Shown here: positions 16,358 to 26,123 of the stretch, in pieces | Layout: the number at the start of each line of letters is the position of its first letter | How positions within the stretch are numbered: the stretch's first letter is position 1 | Notes under the pieces: generated by a model | Told to the model about the DNA's origin: nothing | The model's input: the letters and a program-made list of their open reading frames with translations, nothing else | Databases searched by the model: none | Source: Nocardia transvalensis | GTDB taxonomy: Bacteria > Actinomycetota > Actinomycetes > Mycobacteriales > Mycobacteriaceae | Assembly (NCBI RefSeq): GCF_015477765.1 | Contig: NZ_JADLQQ010000002.1 | Coordinates: forward strand, 744,001-808,000 | DNA: 64,000 nucleotides | Direction of reading: 5' to 3' | Translations under genes and position numbers: made by a program

Positions 16358-18187
16358 CTATTTCAGGCTGATCACGCCGTCGGGTAGCGGGTCGGCGTAG
16401 AGCTCGGCGATTTCGGCGGCGTATTTGGCGGCGATGGGGTTGCGCTTGAGTTTGAGGGTGGGGGTGATCTCCTCGCCGCCGGGCTCCCACGCCTGGGGCA
16501 GGATGCGGAAGCGTTTGATCTGCTCGACGCGCGACAGTTTGGTGTTGCCGGATTCGATGGCGGCGCGGACCTCGTCGACGATCTCCGGGCGGGTGGACAG
16601 GGCGGCGATATCGGCGTCGGGGGTGCCCAGCGCCTTGGCGCGCACGGCGGCGGTGTCGGGGTCGAGCACGATGAGCGCGGTGATGTAGGGCTTGGCGTCG
16701 CCGATGGCCACCACCTGCCCGACCAGCGAGGACACGGCCTTGACCGCGTTCTCGATATTGGTGGGGGAGATGTTCTTGCCGGCCTCGTTGATGATCAGTT
16801 CCTTCTTGCGGTCCACGATCGTCACGTAGCCGTCGCCGTCGATGGTGGCGACGTCGCCGGTGTGCAGCCAGCCCTCGGCGTCGAGGGCCTCGGCGGTCTT
16901 GTCGGGCATGCCGCGGTAGCCGCGGCTCACGATGGGGCCGCGGATGAGCAGTTCGCCGTCGGTGTCCAGGCGGATCTCGCATCCCTCGACCACGCGCCCG
17001 ACCGAGCCGGGGCGGGGCTTGTCGAGTTCGGTGTAGGTGCCCACGCCGGTGATTTCGGACATGCCCCACACCTCGGAGACGGTGAAGCCCAGGCCGAGGA
17101 TGTATTCCAGGGTTTCCGGGGGGATCGCGGCCGCGCCGGAGGAGGCGATCCGCAACTCGTCCAGGCCCAGGGCGGCGCGCAGTTTCGACAGCACCAGCGC
17201 ATCGGCCAGTTTGTGCTGCACCTCGAGCAGCGGCCCGCCGCCGCTGCCGCGCAGCCGGGCCTGTGCCGCCCGCACCCCGACCCCGATCGCCCAGGTGGCC
17301 AGCGCCTTCTTCACCGGGCTGGCCTCGGTGGCCAGTTTGGCGTCGATGCCGGACTTGATCTTCTGCCACACCCGCGGCACCCCGAAGAAGGTGGTGGGCC
17401 GCGCGTCGGGCAGGGCGGCGGCGATCTCGCGCGGGTCGGGCACGCAGGTGAGGGTGATCCCGGTGAACAGATTCATGCAGTGCGCGGAGATGCGGTCGGC
17501 GACGTGCGCGGCGGGCAGATACGACACCGCGCGGTCATCGATCCCGACATCGTGCAGCGCGCCGCTGGTCAGGCACTTGATCTGGGCGACCACGTTGGCG
17601 TGGGTGATCTCCACACCCTTGGCGGGCCCGGTGGTGCCGGAGGTGTAGATCAGCGTGGCCAGGTCGTCGGGTTGCACGGCTCGCCAGGCCGCGTCGAAGT
17701 CGAAGCCGTCGGCCGGGTTTGCTTCCACCTCGGCCAACGACACCGTGTCGGCGGCCGGGCCGTCCACGACGACGGTGTGGTCGAGCGCCACCCCTGCGCC
17801 CTGCACCGCGCCCAAGAACGCCTGCTCGGTGATCACTATCTTGTTGCCCGCATTGCCGAACACGTGCGCGATCTGCTCGGGCGAGCTGGTGTTGTACACC
17901 GAGAACGGCGTGGCGCCCAGATGCAGGGCCGCGGTGTCGACCAGGTTGAACTCCGGCCGGTTGGTCAACATGATGCCGACCGTATCGCCGTGGCGCACAC
18001 CGAGTTTCGCCAGGCCGGCGGCGATGGCGCGCACTCTGCGATCGTATTCGGCCCAGGTGATCTGCTGGGTGCCGCCCACGGTGCGCAGGGCAACCTGATG
18101 CGGGCGCAGCGTCAAGGTTTGCTGGAAGGCCTGCGTCGCGGTGTGCACCGTGGCGCCGGACGGATGTGTGTAACCGATGTCTGTCAT
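16358..18187 (-). CDS. Long-chain acyl-CoA ligase (AMP-forming, FadD type)
   Basis: A 609-residue ANL-superfamily enzyme. ATG 18187 is preceded by AAGGGAT. The P-loop motif LIYTSGTTGPAKGVEITHAN is near residue 190. Further signatures are WGMSEITGVGTY, WLHTGDVATIDGDGYVTIVD and the C-terminal KKELIINEAGKNISPTNIEN. The enzyme activates a fatty acid to acyl-AMP and transfers it to CoA; the C-terminal lysine region (TPTLKLKRN) is present. Length and sequence fit the ~600-residue long-chain group. It is not an obvious FadD15 orthologue. It is inserted between the PEBP and pyrD genes relative to M. tuberculosis. Confidence 0.88.
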   Translation of the reverse strand: MTDIGYTHPSGATVHTATQAFQQTLTLRPHQVALRTVGGTQQITWAEYDRRVRAIAAGLAKLGVRHGDTVGIMLTNRPEFNLVDTAALHLGATPFSVYNTSSPEQIAHVFGNAGNKIVITEQAFLGAVQGAGVALDHTVVVDGPAADTVSLAEVEANPADGFDFDAAWRAVQPDDLATLIYTSGTTGPAKGVEITHANVVAQIKCLTSGALHDVGIDDRAVSYLPAAHVADRISAHCMNLFTGITLTCVPDPREIAAALPDARPTTFFGVPRVWQKIKSGIDAKLATEASPVKKALATWAIGVGVRAAQARLRGSGGGPLLEVQHKLADALVLSKLRAALGLDELRIASSGAAAIPPETLEYILGLGFTVSEVWGMSEITGVGTYTELDKPRPGSVGRVVEGCEIRLDTDGELLIRGPIVSRGYRGMPDKTAEALDAEGWLHTGDVATIDGDGYVTIVDRKKELIINEAGKNISPTNIENAVKAVSSLVGQVVAIGDAKPYITALIVLDPDTAAVRAKALGTPDADIAALSTRPEIVDEVRAAIESGNTKLSRVEQIKRFRILPQAWEPGGEEITPTLKLKRNPIAAKYAAEIAELYADPLPDGVISLK

Positions 18188-18634
18188 ATCCCTTGTTCCC
18201 GATAGATCTGCCGAGTGACGCGGCTCACCCATGGTATCGACCGATCGGGACGAATGTGATGCGTCTTACGCAGCGGGCGGGGAATCGGGGCACGGACGGG
18301 GGCGCCGGATCTCGGGCGCGCCGGTTTATCGACCATGGATTTCGGCTATTACCAGTCCATTTCGGCGCTCGTTTCGGCCGGGGTGGCGAGTGCCGCACTG
18401 CCGTCGGCGGACCGTGCGCCGGGGCATCGGGGAGGTTGGGATGACGGGAACGATCGTCGCGCGCCACCGGAGTCGGCGAGGGTGCGGTCGCAAACGCCTC
18501 GGTGATGAGGCGGGCCAGGTCATGGCCTGCGATCGGAAAGTTCGCAACCATTTGGCAATCCGCGCCGATAGAGCGGGTAGCGGCTCGGGCGCCGGGCATC
18601 GGTCGCCGGGGACCGCACGCGAGAGGAGACCGTC
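18188..18634. other. Intergenic region without a recognised gene
   Basis: Some 450 bp separate the divergent acyl-CoA ligase and hypothetical genes. It should hold both promoters. GAGAGGAG just before 18635 is the ribosome site of the next gene. Open frames here read as arginine-rich noise and I see no RNA gene or strong dyad. Confidence 0.5.
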
Positions 18635-19009
18635 GTGACCATCGAGGCGACCGACTGGCGGATGACCAGCGACCTGACGCCCGAGCACGCCTTCCGGGTG
18701 GCCTACGCCGGGACGGCGGTGTGGCGGCTGAGCTGGCTGCCCGAGCAGGCGCTGACCCGCGCGCAGGCGTGGGCGGGCATGGAGCTCGACGAGTTGCTCA
18801 GCGATCCCGCGCGCGTGCACGACGAGGCGGCGCGGCTGCTGGTGGTCTCGCGTGCGGCGATGCTCGGCATCGGCTACGAGGACGCGGTGGTGCGGCTGGC
18901 GCGGCGCATGCTCGACCGGCTACGCGGCGACGACGGCGAGCCCGAGGACCCGCCCTGCGACGACGATCCGGTGTTGTCGGGCCCGATCCGCCGCATCACC
19001 GACCTGTGA
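18635..19009 (+). CDS. Hypothetical protein, 124 residues
   Basis: GTG start with GAGAGGAG upstream. The sequence is acidic and helical (ALTRAQAWAGMELDELLSDP, AARLLVVSRAAMLGIGYEDA, VVRLARRMLDRLRGDDG). No membrane segment and no family recognised. It converges on pyrD with about 80 bp between. Base composition resembles its neighbours, so I take it as real but cannot assign a role. Confidence 0.5.
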   Translation: MTIEATDWRMTSDLTPEHAFRVAYAGTAVWRLSWLPEQALTRAQAWAGMELDELLSDPARVHDEAARLLVVSRAAMLGIGYEDAVVRLARRMLDRLRGDDGEPEDPPCDDDPVLSGPIRRITDL

Positions 19010-19087
19010 GCGGGCGGGCCCGCGCCGCGCCATCCGGCTCGGCAGCGTGTGCACGATGGCACGCGCTGCCGAGCGGGAGTGCTGGTG

Positions 19088-20242
19088 TCAGGTGCGGGCC
19101 TTGTGGGAGGCGCCGACGGCGTCGGCGATGGTGGTGTAGCCCGCGGCGCGCAGGCGGGCGGCCAGGCCGCGGTGGATGCGGCGGGTCCACAGCAGGCCGC
19201 CGTAGATGAAACCGGTGTAGCCCTGCAGCAGGGTGGCGCCGGCGAGGATGCGTTCGAAGGCCTGGTCGGCGGTTTCGATGCCGCCGACCGAGATCAGCAC
19301 CAGCCGGTCGCCGACGCGGGCGTAGAGCCGGCGCAGCACCTCGAGCGACCGGTCGGCCACCGGCGGGCCCGACAGCCCGCCCGCGCCCATGGCCGCGACC
19401 TGGTCGGCGGGGGTGGCCAGGCCGTCGCGGCGGATGGTGGTGTTGGTGGCCACGATGCCCGCCAGCCCGAGTTCCACGGCCAGGTCGGCCACGGCGTCGA
19501 TATCGTCGTCGGACAGGTCGGGGGCGATCTTCACCAGCACCGGCAGCTGTGTTCGGTGGCGGTCGCCGCGGGGCCCTGCGTGGTTGCGCTCCGCTGCCTC
19601 CTCCGGGCCCGTCGCTATGTCGGCAACGCTGTCGAGCACCGCGCGCAGCAGCGGCCGCAGCGATTGCACCGCCTGCAGGTCCCGCAGGCCCGGGGTGTTG
19701 GGGGAGCTGACGTTGACGACGACGAAATCGGCCAGCGGCCCGAGTAATCGGGCGCTGGTGGCGTAGTCGGCGGCGGCCTGCTCGGCGGGAACGATCTTGG
19801 TTTTGCCGATGTTGGCGCCGATCGGCACGCCGCCGGGACGGCGGGTGCGCAACCGGTCGGCCGCGCGGGCGGCACCGTGGTTGTTGAATCCCATCCGGTT
19901 GATCAGCGCGTGGTCGGCGGGCAGCCGGAACAGCCGCGGCGCCGGGTTGCCCGGCTGCGCCTGCGCGGTCACGGTGCCGATCTCGGCGAAACCGAAACCC
20001 AAAGGCCCCCAGGTGTTCACGCCCGCGGCGTCCTTGTCGAATCCGGCGGCCAGCCCCAGCGGTGCGGGGAATTCGACACCGAAGGCGGTGGTGCGCAGGA
20101 TCGGATCGTCGGCGGCGGTGAGTTTGCTCAGCAGCCAGCGCAGCGGCGCGATGGCGGCGGCCAGCCGCAGGGTGGTGAAGACGAGGTGGTGGATGCGTTC
20201 GGGCGGCAGGAGGAACATCACCCGCAGCAGGAGCCGATACAT
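19088..20242 (-). CDS. pyrD: Quinone-dependent dihydroorotate dehydrogenase
   Basis: A class 2 DHODH (384 residues) that oxidises dihydroorotate to orotate at the membrane with quinone as acceptor, the fourth step of pyrimidine synthesis. The N-terminal amphipathic region [20 protein letters not shown] contacts the membrane. Then come [28 protein letters not shown], the catalytic-serine loop [15 protein letters not shown], and [13 protein letters not shown] 20242 is taken as start; an in-frame GTG at 20254 overlaps the stop of the upstream gene (GTGA) and may be the real, translationally coupled start. A ~15-residue insert rich in H, R and E (about position 220) is unusual. Third gene of lppL-DUF5703-pyrD. 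Confidence 0.92.
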   Translation of the reverse strand: MYRLLLRVMFLLPPERIHHLVFTTLRLAAAIAPLRWLLSKLTAADDPILRTTAFGVEFPAPLGLAAGFDKDAAGVNTWGPLGFGFAEIGTVTAQAQPGNPAPRLFRLPADHALINRMGFNNHGAARAADRLRTRRPGGVPIGANIGKTKIVPAEQAAADYATSARLLGPLADFVVVNVSSPNTPGLRDLQAVQSLRPLLRAVLDSVADIATGPEEAAERNHAGPRGDRHRTQLPVLVKIAPDLSDDDIDAVADLAVELGLAGIVATNTTIRRDGLATPADQVAAMGAGGLSGPPVADRSLEVLRRLYARVGDRLVLISVGGIETADQAFERILAGATLLQGYTGFIYGGLLWTRRIHRGLAARLRAAGYTTIADAVGASHKART

Positions 20243-20250
20243 GCGCCCGC

Positions 20251-20517
20251 TCACATCCCCGGTCCGGGGGTGGGCAGCCCGGTCTTGCGCCGCCGCAGCA
20301 ACACCCGGCGGCTGCCGTCGGTGTAGGCGCGCACCCGCGACAGTTCCCAGCCGCCGAATTCGGCCTGGATCGCCAGCCGCATGGAGGCTGTCACCCGGTT
20401 GACGTCGGGGGGCAGCCGTAGCGGCACGTATTCGTATTCTCCCTCCTCGCTGGTCTCCTCCCAGCTGGCCGGGAGCGCGGGCCGGCGTTGCGAACGGTGC
20501 GCCGAGGCCTGAGTCAT
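20251..20517 (-). CDS. DUF5703-family protein (Rv2137c-like)
   Basis: A short soluble protein (88 residues from ATG 20517; a GTG at 20520 adds one). Core blocks: [40 protein letters not shown] and [10 protein letters not shown]. Its start overlaps the stop of the lipoprotein gene by one or four bases, and its end overlaps the alternative pyrD start, so all three genes are translationally coupled. From memory it corresponds to Rv2137c beside pyrD and lppL. Function unknown. Confidence 0.8.
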   Translation of the reverse strand: MTQASAHRSQRRPALPASWEETSEEGEYEYVPLRLPPDVNRVTASMRLAIQAEFGGWELSRVRAYTDGSRRVLLRRRKTGLPTPGPGM

Positions 20518-21587
20518 CACTGCCCTCTCTTCCTCTGGTCCGCGCCGATCCGCTGCAGACCGGCACCGGTCGCGGACCCCACGAACATCTCGCCGGTGCG
20601 GTCATCGATCGTCACCGAATTCGGCTGTCGTACCGTCGCGAAGCGTCCCACTTCCTCCGGTATACCTCTCGACAGGTCGTAGCCGACGACTTCGTTGCTG
20701 CCGGTCAGCGTCACCCACACGGTGTCGGATCGCTGATCGTAGGCGAGTGCGTAGGGTGACGAGCCTACCGGGAAGCGCTGGCGCAGCACGAGCGGATCGG
20801 CGGTGTAGACCAGCAGCGCACCGCCGGCGGTATCGGTGACGAGCAGGCGGCCGAAGTGGTCGGCGACGAGGTTGGTCGCGCCCTGGCCCGCGCGCAGCGC
20901 CAGCCCGGGGCGGTCGCGATCGAGGGCGAGCTGGGTCAGGGAGGTCTGGTCGCGATCGAGCACGGCGACCGCGTCACCGGCGGCGGCCACGGCGTCGCTG
21001 CCGCTGAGCCCGGTCACGGTGTCACGGACCCGGCCGTCGGCGTCGAGGATCAGCGCGCGCCCGTCGGCCAGGGCCGCGGCCAGGCTGCCGTCGCCGCGGC
21101 GGGCCACCGCGCGCACCTCGCCGTCGACCGGGGTCGATGAGACCGCGGCGGTGACCAGGTCCAGGTGCAGCAGCTGCCGGTCGGCCGCGATCAGCAGCTC
21201 GCCGGGCGCGCCCGCCGCCCAGCCGTGGGCGCGGGCGGGCAGGGTCAGGGTGCGCGCGGGCAGCGCCGAATCACCGTCGCGCCCAGCGGTGCCGGGGGCG
21301 CCCGGGTCGAGGATGCGCACGGTCAGGCCGTCGGGGTCCAGCAGCGCGATCCGGCCGCTGGCCGGTTCGCTCAGCACCGCGGCGATGGAACCGGCGGCGG
21401 TGACGGTGCCCGCGGGCGGGCGGGCGGTGTCGGGGGCGACGGCGGCGCTCGCGGGCGCGGCGGCCGGGCGCGGGTCGTCACCGCCGCTCTCCGAGCAGCC
21501 GGTCAGGACCGGGATCGCCACCCCCGCCGCGAGCAGCGCAGACGGCCATCGCCGGCGCCTTCGCCGGTTCCCGTCGGGACCGCGCAT
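20517..21587 (-). CDS. lppL: LppL-like lipoprotein with beta-propeller
   Basis: A 356-residue lipoprotein. It has an arginine-rich start, hydrophobic segment [15 protein letters not shown] with lipobox cysteine at residue 31, then an alanine/proline linker. A repeat-rich domain follows with blades such as [39 protein letters not shown], and [19 protein letters not shown], consistent with a YVTN/NHL-type propeller. GAAGGAG lies 8 bases before the ATG. Context matches Rv2138 (lppL) next to pyrD. Anchored at the outer face of the membrane; role unknown. Confidence 0.82.
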   Translation of the reverse strand: MRGPDGNRRRRRRWPSALLAAGVAIPVLTGCSESGGDDPRPAAAPASAAVAPDTARPPAGTVTAAGSIAAVLSEPASGRIALLDPDGLTVRILDPGAPGTAGRDGDSALPARTLTLPARAHGWAAGAPGELLIAADRQLLHLDLVTAAVSSTPVDGEVRAVARRGDGSLAAALADGRALILDADGRVRDTVTGLSGSDAVAAAGDAVAVLDRDQTSLTQLALDRDRPGLALRAGQGATNLVADHFGRLLVTDTAGGALLVYTADPLVLRQRFPVGSSPYALAYDQRSDTVWVTLTGSNEVVGYDLSRGIPEEVGRFATVRQPNSVTIDDRTGEMFVGSATGAGLQRIGADQRKRGQ

Positions 21588-21785
21588 GCCTGGAACTCCT
21601 TCTCACCCGCCACTCATGCGTACCTCTTCATCTGACCATGGTCGCGGAAGTGGCCCGCTCACCGGGGTGGTTCCGGCGCGGAAGAATCCATCCGATCCCC
21701 GGACGTGGCACCGATCGCGGCGCTCAGGTGTCGGTCCCGAGGGTTACCGTGGGAAGTGAACCGCAGCCGATTCAGGGAGACCCGG

Positions 21786-22139
21786 TTGAAAACAGACCAT
21801 ACGTCTGGATTCGTCGTCGAAGACATTACCGTCGGTCCGTTCGCGCACGGATTCGGCACCACCGATGACGGTCACCCCTATGCCTTCCGCACCGTGCGCG
21901 CGACGCTCACCCTCGAGATCTACCGCTCCGACACCGACACCGCGGTGCCCGGCCCCGACGACGTGGTCGCCGTCGCCGAGGCCCGCGTCACCGATATCGA
22001 CCTCGACGACGAACGCAGCATCACCGCCCTGGTGCGCGACCTCATCCCCGCCGCCGCCCCCATCCCCGCCATCGACCGCGGCCCCACCACCGTGCGGGCC
22101 CTGCTCGGGCGCCTGGGCGCGGTCATCGACGGAATGTGA
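21786..22139 (+). CDS. Hypothetical protein with probable TTG start
   Basis: A 117-residue protein. The most convincing start is TTG 21786, with GGGAGA 5 bases upstream. It begins KTDHTSGFVVEDITVGPFAH. A beta-rich stretch (TLTLEIYRSDTDTAVPG) and a helical acidic part (DDERSITALVRDLIPAAAPI) follow. No membrane segment, no family recognised. Lies before the lipoprotein/MMPL pair with 119 bp between, so probably a separate unit. Confidence 0.55.
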   Translation: MKTDHTSGFVVEDITVGPFAHGFGTTDDGHPYAFRTVRATLTLEIYRSDTDTAVPGPDDVVAVAEARVTDIDLDDERSITALVRDLIPAAAPIPAIDRGPTTVRALLGRLGAVIDGM

Positions 22140-22258
22140 GCAAAACCGCTGGGCAGCAACGGTTTCCGCGCGTGTCGTGGCGATGCTGGGTGATCTTGGC
22201 CGGCCGTGACAGACTGTAGGAGAACTACCGGTAACTTCGACACGCTCCGAGGATGTAG

Positions 22259-22816
22259 ATGGCATTGCGACGGTGGACCCGCACGGCAGCACGACATCGA
22301 GCGTGCCTCGCGCTGGTGTCCGCGACGCTCGCGGCGGTGGCGGCGGGCTGCGCCGGTGGGCCCGACGAGGATTCGGTGGCCGCGGCGCGCTCGTCGGCCT
22401 ATGCCGCGCTGAGCTCCTCCTCGCAGGCCGCCGCATCCAGTCGCGCCGCGCGCCCGCCCATTCCGAGCGCCGCACAACTGGATGCGCAGATCAAACGCGC
22501 CCTGGATCCGTCGCTGCCCGACAGCGAGCGCACCGCGCTGATCGAGGACGGCGAGGCGTTCAAAGACGCCATCCCCGACATGTACAAGGCGATGCAGGAC
22601 AATCCGCGCGCGGTCTACGGGGTGGTCGATCCGGTGTTCGACAACCACGACGGCACGCTGACCGCGACCATGCGCCTGGACAAGGACGGCACCGGCACCA
22701 ACGTGCGCACCACGATCGTGCATTTCGTCGACGTCGAGGGCAGGTGGAAGATTTCGCGCACCGATCTGTGCGGCATCCTGCGCTCGGCCGACTACAAGAC
22801 CGCGGCCTGCGGCTAG
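22259..22816 (+). CDS. MTB12-like lipoprotein
   Basis: A 185-residue secreted lipoprotein: lipobox TLAAVAAGC with Cys31, a serine/alanine linker (about 45-65), then a domain resembling mycobacterial low-molecular-weight antigen MTB12. The matching blocks are IPSAAQLDAQIKRALDPSLP, ERTALIEDGEAF, LTATMRLDKDGTG and VHFVDVEGRWKISRTDLCGI. Two late cysteines may form a disulfide. GAGGA lies 6 bases before the ATG. The MMPL gene begins 7 bp downstream, so the two are co-transcribed. The lipoprotein may work with the transporter, by analogy with other MmpL accessory proteins (inference). Confidence 0.75.
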   Translation: MALRRWTRTAARHRACLALVSATLAAVAAGCAGGPDEDSVAAARSSAYAALSSSSQAAASSRAARPPIPSAAQLDAQIKRALDPSLPDSERTALIEDGEAFKDAIPDMYKAMQDNPRAVYGVVDPVFDNHDGTLTATMRLDKDGTGTNVRTTIVHFVDVEGRWKISRTDLCGILRSADYKTAACG

Positions 22817-22823
22817 CCTGCCC

Positions 22824-24977
22824 ATGATGCAGTCGCAGACCCTGCGGTGGGGCCGGTTCGTCCACCGCCACCGCTACCTGGTGTTTCTGGTGTTCCTTGT
22901 GGTCGTGGCCTGTTCGGGTCTCTACGGGCGCGATCTGGGATCGCGGCTGACCCAGGGCGGCTGGTTCGACGAGCACAGCGAATCGGTGGTGGCCTCGAAA
23001 CTGGCCGACGCCACCTTCGGACGCGACCGCGACGCCGACGTCATCGTCCTCTACACCGCCGCGCCCGGCACCACCGTCGACGACCCGCCGGTGCGTGCGG
23101 CGGTGACCGCGGCGCTGGCGCGGCTGCGCGCCCGCTACCCCGACCGGATCCAGAAGGTCGACAGCTATTTCGACGGCCCGATGATGGGCCAGTTCGCCGA
23201 CGCCTCGCGCACCCACGCCTTCGCCAGCATCGGGTTGCGCGGCGCCGACACCGAGACGGTGAACAACTATCTGGCGATCAAGGACGAGCTGGGCGCGGGG
23301 GCGCCGGGACGCGGACCGGGCGGCACCACCGTGCAATTGGCGGGGCTGCAGCCGGTGGTGGAGGGCATCAATATCGGCATGCAGCACGATATCCACCGCG
23401 CCGAGCTGATCGCGTTGCCGATCGTGGCGGTGCTGCTGTATTTCGTGTTCGGCGGGGTGGTGGGGGCGCTGTTGCCGGTGCTGATCGGCGGCATGACGAT
23501 CCTGGGCAGCCAGGGCATCATGCGGCTGCTCAGCGACCACATCGAGGTCAACGTGTTCGCCAGCGCGGTGGTGACCTTGGTGAGCCTCGGGCTGGCCATC
23601 GACTACGGGTTGTTCGCGGTGACCCGGTTCCGGGAGGAGCTGGCGGGCGGGGTCAGCGTGGAAGAGGCGACCGCACGCACGGTCGCCACCGCGGGACGCA
23701 CGGTGTTGTTCTCGGCGGCGATCATCGCTGTCAGCCTGGGGGCGTTGTTCATCTACCCCAACGGGGTGCTGCGGTCGGTACCCTACGGCGGGATCAGTTC
23801 GGTGCTGCTGGCGGCGCTGCTGTCGGTGACCGCGCTGCCGGCGGCGTTGTCGATCGTGGGGCGGCGCATCGATCTGTGGGGCTGGCACCGCTTCGCCAGT
23901 ATCCGCACCGCCGAGCAGATCGACCGCGGATTCTTCTCCAAGCTGGCGATCTTCGCGATGCGCCGGCCCGCGCGGGTGATCGTGCCGGTGGTGCTGGGGC
24001 TGCTGGCGTTGCTGATTCCGTTCCGCCACATCGAATTCGGCGGATTGAGCGAACGGTACCTGGCCGCCGACAATCCGGCGCGGGTGGCGCAGGAACGCTT
24101 CGACGAGCTGTTCCCGTCCTTCCGCACCGAACCGCTGAAACTGGTGGTGGTGGGCGCGAATGCCCAGCAGTTGTCCGACATCCGGTTCCAGGCCAATTTC
24201 GCCCCCGGGCTGACCGGGCCGTTCGAGGCGGCTGCGCCGACCACCGACGGCATCAACGTGCTCTCCACGGGGCTGGTGGACAAACGCCGTGCCGACGACG
24301 CGATCGCGGCGCTGCGGGCGATCCCCGAACCGGACGGGGTGCAGGTGATGGTGGCGGGGGTTCCGGCGCTGGAGCGGGACGCCATCCACGGGCTCATCGC
24401 AGGGCTGCCGCTGCTGGCGGCGATCCTGGTGACCGCGGCGATCGCGTTGATGTATGCGGCGTTTCGGTCGCTGGTGCTGGCGGTGAAGGCGGTGGTGATG
24501 AGCACGCTGTCACTGGGCGCCACGCTGGGCATCCTGACCTGGATCTTCGTGCAGGGACACGGGGCGGGACTGTTTCATTTCACCCCGCAGCCGTTGATGT
24601 TCGCGGTGCTGGTGCTGATCGTGACGGTGCTGTTCGGGCTGTCCACCGACTACGAGGTGTTTCTGCAGTCCCGCATGGCCGAGGCCCGCGCGGGCGGGGC
24701 GGCACCGGCCGAGGCGATCCGCTACGGCATCGCCCACACCGGCGGCGTCATCACCTCGGCGGCGGCGATTCTCATCGTGGTCACCGGCGCGTTCGGATTC
24801 TCGGATCTGGTGTTGATGAAATACATCGCCTACGGCATGATCGCCGCACTGGTGCTGGACGCCACCGTGATTCGCATGCTGCTCACCCCGGCGGTGCTGA
24901 AACTGGTGTGGCGTGATCAGCCGGCGCGGCGGGGTTCGGGGGCGGCGAAGGCGGCGATCGCGCCGAGCGTCAGATAG
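22824..24977 (+). CDS. MMPL-family RND transporter
   Basis: A 717-residue MmpL-type exporter with 11-12 helices and two extracytoplasmic porter loops (about 40-190 and 400-520). The Asp-Tyr pairs that carry protons in MmpL3 are present: D260-Y261 in LGLAIDYGLFAVTRFREEL and D609-Y610 in LSTDYEVFLQSRMAEAR. Such proteins move lipids or siderophores across the inner membrane at the expense of the proton gradient. It is shorter than MmpL3 and lacks its long C-terminal tail. It sits 7 bp after a lipoprotein gene. Its last 61 bases overlap the convergent LysE gene. Confidence 0.9.
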   Translation: MMQSQTLRWGRFVHRHRYLVFLVFLVVVACSGLYGRDLGSRLTQGGWFDEHSESVVASKLADATFGRDRDADVIVLYTAAPGTTVDDPPVRAAVTAALARLRARYPDRIQKVDSYFDGPMMGQFADASRTHAFASIGLRGADTETVNNYLAIKDELGAGAPGRGPGGTTVQLAGLQPVVEGINIGMQHDIHRAELIALPIVAVLLYFVFGGVVGALLPVLIGGMTILGSQGIMRLLSDHIEVNVFASAVVTLVSLGLAIDYGLFAVTRFREELAGGVSVEEATARTVATAGRTVLFSAAIIAVSLGALFIYPNGVLRSVPYGGISSVLLAALLSVTALPAALSIVGRRIDLWGWHRFASIRTAEQIDRGFFSKLAIFAMRRPARVIVPVVLGLLALLIPFRHIEFGGLSERYLAADNPARVAQERFDELFPSFRTEPLKLVVVGANAQQLSDIRFQANFAPGLTGPFEAAAPTTDGINVLSTGLVDKRRADDAIAALRAIPEPDGVQVMVAGVPALERDAIHGLIAGLPLLAAILVTAAIALMYAAFRSLVLAVKAVVMSTLSLGATLGILTWIFVQGHGAGLFHFTPQPLMFAVLVLIVTVLFGLSTDYEVFLQSRMAEARAGGAAPAEAIRYGIAHTGGVITSAAAILIVVTGAFGFSDLVLMKYIAYGMIAALVLDATVIRMLLTPAVLKLVWRDQPARRGSGAAKAAIAPSVR

Positions 24978-25549
24978 ATCAGGCCGGTGGCGTAGCGCTG
25001 GCGGCGGCGAAACACCGGGCGGGCCCGCAGCCAGCCGCCGACGGTCCCGGCCGCCAGCACATACCCCAGGTCGGAGACGACACCGATCAGGGCGGTCACC
25101 GCGCCCATGACCGCGATCTGCAGCGGCACCCGGCCCGCCTGCTGGTCGACGAACTGCGGCAGGAACGCCAGGAAGAACAGCACCACCTTCGGGTTGAACA
25201 GGTTGATCAGCACCCCGTCCACATACACCCGCCGCAGCGGGCGCGGCGAGCGCACCGGCCCGTCGTCGCCGTCGCCGCCGCGCAGGGTGCGGTAGGCCAG
25301 ATACAGCAGATACGCCGCACCCAGGTAGCGCAGCACCCCGAAGGCGGTGGCCGAGGCCGCGATCAGCGCCGACAGGCCCGCGGCCGCGGCGACGACATGC
25401 ACCAGGGTGGCGGTCTCCACGCCCAGCGCCGATGCGACACCCGCGCGGCGGCCCTCGGCGATGCTGCGGGCGGTGATGTAGAGGTGATTGGGGCCCGGAA
25501 TCGCGATCAGGGTGGCGGCGGCCAGCAGGAACAACAGCGGGTGGGTCAT
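24917..25549 (-). CDS. LysE/RhtB-family exporter
   Basis: A 210-residue protein with six hydrophobic segments and the family signature LIAIPGPNHLYITARSIAEG near the N-terminus. Later blocks are GVLINLFNPKVVLFFLAFLP and GLIYLTLGAIAAF. LysE-type proteins export amino acids or related small molecules; substrate not predictable here. The C-terminal 20 codons overlap the end of the MMPL gene on the other strand, so its tail sequence (PEPRRAG) is constrained by that overlap. Confidence 0.88.
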   Translation of the reverse strand: MTHPLLFLLAAATLIAIPGPNHLYITARSIAEGRRAGVASALGVETATLVHVVAAAAGLSALIAASATAFGVLRYLGAAYLLYLAYRTLRGGDGDDGPVRSPRPLRRVYVDGVLINLFNPKVVLFFLAFLPQFVDQQAGRVPLQIAVMGAVTALIGVVSDLGYVLAAGTVGGWLRARPVFRRRQRYATGLIYLTLGAIAAFAAPEPRRAG

Positions 25550-25916
25550 GTGCCGAACATAGTCCGCGCCACGGTGATTCGGCAGATCCGCGGATCCGCG
25601 ACCGGTGTCGGCCGCGCGGTTTCGGCCGTGGCAGTGCGGCTTCGGGAGGGATCGGTCGCCCCGGCACGCGACGCAGGTCGGTATCGCGATGCGGATGCGG
25701 GTCGGGCAGCGAATGTGATGTGTCGAACAGTCGGTTCGTGACCACCGGCGGCGCCGTGCGGTCTGCGGGTCGACCGAAGCGGCGAATGATGTTGCCGCGC
25801 AGGACGATCGGAACGGCTGGCGACGGGTCGGCGGGCGCGGCGGGCGAGCGGCCGGAGCTGGTGTGCCCGGGCGTGGTTCGGCGGCGACGGTGCCAAGCCC
25901 CGTTAACCTAAGGGCC
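25550..25916. promoter_or_regulatory. Intergenic region ending in a leaderless-type promoter
   Basis: About 370 bp without a recognisable gene, between divergent genes. Near the right end TAACCT (25904-25909) is a good -10 hexamer placed so that transcription would start at or next to the GTG at 25917, giving a leaderless mRNA. The overlapping word TTAACCTAA equals one half of an IdeR/DtxR iron box, but the other half is not present. Confidence 0.4.
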
Positions 25917-26066
25917 GTGACGAATCCCGGAGAACCTCAGCAGACGACCGGCCAGGGCAAGCATGCGGCGCCCGAGGGGGCCGGGGTGCATCCCCTGATC
26001 GACCTGAACCGTGACCCGACGCCCGGTAAACCCGACCACGCCCGTCCGGACGAGGACGACGAGTAG
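25917..26066 (+). CDS. Small hydrophilic protein, 49 residues
   Basis: Read from GTG 25917, with a -10-like hexamer 8 bases upstream and no ribosome site, suggesting a leaderless transcript. The product is acidic and low in hydrophobic residues (HPLIDLNRDPTPGKPDHARP, ending DEDDE), probably disordered. Convergent with hmuV. It is below usual size cut-offs and could be missed or spurious, but the proper composition and promoter make it plausible. Confidence 0.4.
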   Translation: MTNPGEPQQTTGQGKHAAPEGAGVHPLIDLNRDPTPGKPDHARPDEDDE

Positions 26067-26123
26067 GGCACCTGCCGCATCGGCCGTCCCCGTCGACCCG
26101 ACGCCGAGTCGTCCGGCGCGTGC

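Noticed and set aside
16358..18187. Calling the acyl-CoA ligase fadD15
   Set aside because: Length is similar, but the sequence as I recall it differs in many motif details, so only the family name is used.
22560..24389. 609-codon reverse frame across the MMPL gene
   Set aside because: Histidine/arginine/glutamine-rich low-complexity antisense of a clear transporter gene; no start signals.
25903..25911. IdeR box before the 49-residue gene
   Set aside because: TTAACCTAA equals one half-site only; the other arm does not match, and a -10 hexamer explains the sequence.
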